Shown here piece by piece: positions 5,575 to 8,892 of a stretch of DNA of 8,892 nucleotides. This stretch comes from Oligoflexaceae bacterium. Its GTDB lineage: Bacteria > Bdellovibrionota_B > Oligoflexia > Oligoflexales > Oligoflexaceae. Within the stretch, counting starts at the first letter, position 1. Each line of letters begins with the position of its first letter. The stretch covers positions 1 to 8,892 of the forward strand of contig CANJJY010000170.1 of NCBI GenBank assembly GCA_947474445.1, in the 5' to 3' direction. Below the pieces are notes generated by a model, which was not told where the DNA came from, did no database searches, and was given only the letters and a program-made list of their open reading frames with translations. A program made the position numbers and the translations under genes.

Positions 5575-7776
5575 ATGCCAATAGCCACCCATTTTAAATT
5601 GCATTTCCTTTCCCTGTTTCTAATCAGTGCTGTCTTTCTTCCAGCCCCCGCTCTGAGAGCAGACGGCGAAAGCGATCAGTTGAATTCTCAGAAAAGCCAG
5701 CTTGAAAACGAAGTGAATTCTCTCAACGCTGAGATTGCCGCAACCCAGGCTCAAATAGCTGCCCAACAAGCCGAACTCAACAGATTAGCCAGTAGCGAAG
5801 CCGATCTGCAGCAGAAGCTGGCAGAAGACAGCACCTTAGAAGCGAATCTAGATTCCCAGCTTGCTCAGTTAGAAAAAGTCAAACTCGACGCTCAAACTAA
5901 ACTGGAAGAAGGCCGTCAAAGTCAGTCCAGTTTTGAACAGCAGGTCGCAGAACTTAAGAAAAAGCTGAATCAAATCGAACTTCAATCCGCCCAGCTAAAC
6001 GAACAAAATAAAGCGACTGCTCTTGAAGTCAGCGCACTATCCAAAGACGTCGATGCAAGCAAGGCACAGGAAACCATCTTGAACGAGCAAGTCAATTCCA
6101 TGAGATCGACGGTGTCTGATGAAGAGAAATTCGTGAAGGAGCAGCTCCTGACCGAACCTCTCATTGAACAACTGGATGAACTCAAGGCTGATTGGATGGA
6201 GATCAAATCCTTGCGTGCAGTTCGCGCCTCAGGCGACATTCCAGAAACGGCCGTTGGAAAGTTGAGAACACCTTTTGGAGTTTGTACGGCATTCCTCGTC
6301 GGCTCCGATAGAGTCCGCACAGCCGCGCACTGCGTTCATGATATCAATGTTTTTGGCGAAAAATCTGGCTACACCTTCGTCGCAGCCGACGGAACTTCAA
6401 CGACAGCCCTTTATCATACCCGATACTCTGAGCGTGCCGATTTTATCGAACTTCAATTAAAGCATCGCGTTGAACTCGAAGTTGCGGAGTTCACAGATCT
6501 TAATCCTGAAGCGGAGGTGCAAATATTTGCTTTCGACGTCTTAACAGGCGACTACGTCCGCATCGATTGCCGCGTTGTCGATTTCAAAGCGTCGACTGGA
6601 TTGATCAAAACAGATTGTCCAACGTCGCTCGGGATGTCCGGTGCGCCTTTGTTTCAAAATGGAAAGGTCGTCGCCTTTCATATTGGAAAATGGCAGGGGA
6701 TCTCGATTGAAATGGTCAGCGATCCAAGACCAGGACAGGAGCTGAGCGATGATCAAGCCGCAAAAATCACCTATGAGTACAACTGCGACTCCGATTGTGG
6801 CGAAGAAGTGGGATTTAACTACCCTTGTCCTACGTTTAGAAATCCTGGTCGAACCTGCCACGCTTCGAAAATAATTCCAAATCCCGTGTGTGAGGCTGCA
6901 AAACAAAATGACTGTGTTTTGCAAGCCGCTGCGCGAGAGTCTGAACGAGTTCTCAGTCGCTTGAAAGAAGAACTGCGAAACGGGATCAACAGCCTCGGAA
7001 TTCAGAGCAGCCAATTGAAAGTCAGTCTCAATGGTCTCCGTGTTACCCTCACCGACGTCGGTAACGCAGCGGTTGGGCGCAATCAATCCATCAAAGATCT
7101 ACAAGGAAAAATCCTCGAGACCGCCACACGGATCGAAAGCAAGAGAGCAGAATTGACGAAAGCCACTCTATTCCTTGAACAAACTAATTCTGCAACGGCA
7201 GAAATTTTAAAATCAGTTGGAGTGTCTAAAGAGGATATCCATAACATTGAGCTTGGGCTAGAAACGGCCACACAATCCAATAGCCAGCTCGAATTAGAAA
7301 CAAAAGCTTTGAAAGAAGCTAAAGATTCTCTCCTCAAAGAACAAGAAGGCGTCATGAGCCGAATCTCTCTACAAGAAATCAATCTGCAAAACCTCACGGG
7401 CCATCTCAGTCAGATTCGACAAGAAGGAAATGAAAAATTGCAACAGCTTGGCAAGAAGATCGCTGAGATGCCTCAAGAGCTGACTGTTCCCATCTTGGGG
7501 ATTTGGTCGTTTGACGAGGATGGAAGACCTCGAATATTCACGGCCCTCAAACATCTAAGCAGTTCCTTAAAGAAAGGAATTCGAGAAGCAGAAAGATCGC
7601 TGAAAAAGCTGAAGCTTCCGTCTTCAAAAGACTGTGATAGCGAGGACGTTAAATCCAAGACAAAATGTCTCCAAAAAAAGAGGGCCGAACTGGAGGAGAA
7701 ACAGGATTCCATAAAGGGCCTGCTTAGAAATTTTGAAGATTCAGTCGCGCGAAAACTTGGAGGGGCCGGAAAATGA
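5575..7776 (+). CDS. Secreted coiled-coil protein with embedded trypsin-fold serine protease
   Basis: The 733-residue product has a Sec signal peptide (about 1-30, cut near ALRA), so it is periplasmic or exported. In order: coiled coil (about 32-210), trypsin-like domain (about 225-380), a segment with six Cys (404-447), long coiled coil (about 450-632), a short globular stretch around PILGIWSFDEDGRP (640-652), and a Lys-rich helical tail with Cys687 and Cys698. The catalytic triad is readable: His252 in TAAHC, Asp289 in RADFIEL and Ser355 in GMSGAP. Cys237 and Cys253 are 16 apart, the spacing of the chymotrypsin His-loop disulphide; Cys332 and Cys348 may form another. Met354 replaces the Asp194 needed for zymogen activation, so activity should not require N-terminal processing. 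Substrate is unknown: position 189 by analogy is Pro349. The stop overlaps the next ATG, implying coupling. Confidence 0.88.
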   Translation: MPIATHFKLHFLSLFLISAVFLPAPALRADGESDQLNSQKSQLENEVNSLNAEIAATQAQIAAQQAELNRLASSEADLQQKLAEDSTLEANLDSQLAQLEKVKLDAQTKLEEGRQSQSSFEQQVAELKKKLNQIELQSAQLNEQNKATALEVSALSKDVDASKAQETILNEQVNSMRSTVSDEEKFVKEQLLTEPLIEQLDELKADWMEIKSLRAVRASGDIPETAVGKLRTPFGVCTAFLVGSDRVRTAAHCVHDINVFGEKSGYTFVAADGTSTTALYHTRYSERADFIELQLKHRVELEVAEFTDLNPEAEVQIFAFDVLTGDYVRIDCRVVDFKASTGLIKTDCPTSLGMSGAPLFQNGKVVAFHIGKWQGISIEMVSDPRPGQELSDDQAAKITYEYNCDSDCGEEVGFNYPCPTFRNPGRTCHASKIIPNPVCEAAKQNDCVLQAAARESERVLSRLKEELRNGINSLGIQSSQLKVSLNGLRVTLTDVGNAAVGRNQSIKDLQGKILETATRIESKRAELTKATLFLEQTNSATAEILKSVGVSKEDIHNIELGLETATQSNSQLELETKALKEAKDSLLKEQEGVMSRISLQEINLQNLTGHLSQIRQEGNEKLQQLGKKIAEMPQELTVPILGIWSFDEDGRPRIFTALKHLSSSLKKGIREAERSLKKLKLPSSKDCDSEDVKSKTKCLQKKRAELEEKQDSIKGLLRNFEDSVARKLGGAGK

Positions 7777-8892
7777 TTCATCAAATTGCCATGCTCAGGA
7801 CTTTGGCCTTCACTAGCCTGTGTTTACTTTTTTCCTCGTGTAGCCTTGAGACGAAAGAACAATCGAGCCTGCAATCTGCCGATGGATCCTATACGTATAA
7901 GATCTGTAACCAGAAAGACACCATGCTCTTCCTCATGCAGCGACACGAGGTCACCGACAAAACGACCAACGTGCGGGGGTGGTTCCAGGTTCCGGCGCGC
8001 GGCTGCCTTGATATCACGGGCCAATATAATTCCGCGGCACCCTATTATATACAGTCACAGATGGGACGTTACATTCCTGGGCCTCATGAATTCAATTATG
8101 ACCACTCAGACGACGGGATCCTCTGTCTCGATACTTCGATTTCCTTTTCTTGGAATGGAAACTATCAATTCAATGGGGATGAAGTCTTTAAGTCGGCTCA
8201 ATGCAGGGCCGGAACTCGCGCTGTACCGGTCGCCCCCTTAAAATGGGACATACAGTCCACCGATACAGGCGGTACCATTACAGCGACTATTTCAAGTGGA
8301 TCTTTTGACCCCAACGACAAAATCGAGGTCAAGCGCCCCACTGTGGGCGAGACTGAGCTCGAGCGCATCAATCGCGAACTAGCAGAAGTAGAAGATCAGA
8401 TCCGCCAGTCAAGAAAGGATCTCCAATCTTGCTCGGCGCAAATCGGCAAGTGGCAATCACAGAAAGTTTTCTCTCTCGATACCGCCGAAATTGCCAACTT
8501 TGGCGCCTGTTCCGACGCGCCTCGTCGGATGGCCATCAAATCTAAGATCGATAGCGCCAAGGAAAAGACTCGGGAGCTATTAAAGAGCTTTGTCGACGGG
8601 CTCAGCGGTTTCTTTGTTGCGGTCTTAGCAAAGGCTAGCGATGTACTAGGCAATAGCTTTGGTTTTGATTCATCTGCTCTGGATTCATTTTTAGGCCCGA
8701 GCGGCACGGAATGGGTGTCAAGACCATCAGGAAGTTTTGCTCCCGAAATGGTCCAGCTTCTCGATGCCAGCTATGGGCGCGACCATAAGGCTTTCCTCGC
8801 ATCGGCCCATGACGGCCTCAAGGTCTTATTTGACCAGGGGAGGCAGATTCTCGCCAACTTAAACGATGAAGACTCTGCCTTCAGTTTTCTAC
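7773..8892 (+). CDS. Lipoprotein with DUF1036-like Cys/Trp pattern and coiled coil, 3' truncated
   Basis: The frame is open from ATG 7773 to the window edge without a stop (373 codons plus one base). GGAGGGG at 7759-7765 sits seven bases before the ATG, which overlaps the previous stop as ATGA. Hydrophobic residues 8-20 lead to LLFSSC, an SPII lipobox with Cys23; Ser at +2 suggests the outer membrane. The first domain (about 40-145) has ICNQ (Cys45), RGWFQVPARGC (Cys78), a PYYI strand, LCLD (Cys118) and AQC (Cys144). This resembles the spacing of DUF1036 domains (CN, GW, G-C, YY), but the match is by eye. A charged coiled coil follows (about 193-220), then a helical, Ser-rich region without recognised domains. 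Coupling to the protease gene suggests the two products work together, perhaps as a membrane anchor or partner (inference). Confidence 0.82.
   Translation, partial: MIHQIAMLRTLAFTSLCLLFSSCSLETKEQSSLQSADGSYTYKICNQKDTMLFLMQRHEVTDKTTNVRGWFQVPARGCLDITGQYNSAAPYYIQSQMGRYIPGPHEFNYDHSDDGILCLDTSISFSWNGNYQFNGDEVFKSAQCRAGTRAVPVAPLKWDIQSTDTGGTITATISSGSFDPNDKIEVKRPTVGETELERINRELAEVEDQIRQSRKDLQSCSAQIGKWQSQKVFSLDTAEIANFGACSDAPRRMAIKSKIDSAKEKTRELLKSFVDGLSGFFVAVLAKASDVLGNSFGFDSSALDSFLGPSGTEWVSRPSGSFAPEMVQLLDASYGRDHKAFLASAHDGLKVLFDQGRQILANLNDEDSAFSFL

Noticed and set aside
7051..7062. 12-base palindrome ACCGACGTCGGT
   Set aside because: It is inside the protease coding sequence with no regulatory context; a palindrome of this size is likely to be chance.
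6541..7086. 181-codon minus-strand open frame
   Set aside because: It lies fully inside the protease gene, whose triad, disulphide spacing and coiled coils are unmistakable; it has no domain of its own.
7786..8241. 151-codon plus-strand open frame
   Set aside because: It is a different frame from the coupled lipoprotein gene beginning at 7773, which has the ribosome site, lipobox and a frame open to the window end.
8396..8707. 103-codon minus-strand open frame
   Set aside because: It is antisense to the lipoprotein gene and has no recognisable features.

Overview
The window looks like chromosomal DNA from a Gram-negative, double-membrane bacterium. It holds an RND/TolC-type envelope-spanning efflux system, three predicted Sec/SPII lipoproteins and several Sec signal peptides. 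The base composition is near even, and small lipoproteins and secreted coiled-coil proteins are frequent. This is compatible with a Bdellovibrionota or deltaproteobacterial-type lineage, but that placement is an inference and not something the sequence proves.

Region 1 (1-3487, + strand) is the end of a heavy-metal efflux operon. It contains the C-terminal part of a CusA/CzcA-type RND pump, a small periplasmic protein whose mature N-terminus is rich in His and acidic residues, a TolC-family outer-membrane channel, and a 10-TM EamA/DMT permease carrying a 63-residue tail with 23 histidines. Spacing is very tight (4-base overlap, then gaps of 16 and 10 bases), so these genes are probably co-transcribed. 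Together they suggest metal handling at the inner membrane, periplasm and outer membrane. The metal cannot be read from the sequence, and the membrane-fusion protein of the pump must lie upstream.

Region 2 (3488-4749, - strand) holds two small predicted lipoproteins that converge on the metal operon. A hairpin terminator lies in the convergent gap. Neither lipoprotein belongs to a family I can name with certainty.

Region 3 (4750-5568) is about 820 bases with no convincing gene. It contains an imperfect 15-bp hairpin just upstream of the second lipoprotein gene, a perfect 10-bp inverted repeat, and a weak candidate promoter for the next operon.

Region 4 (5575-8892, + strand) is the most unusual part. 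A secreted 733-residue protein has a trypsin-fold serine protease domain embedded between long coiled coils and followed by a six-cysteine segment. It overlaps by ATGA with a second gene that stays open to the end of the window. That second gene encodes a lipoprotein of at least 373 residues with a Cys/Trp pattern resembling DUF1036 and its own short coiled coil. The pair looks like a coupled cell-envelope protease/lipoprotein module that I cannot match to a described system.
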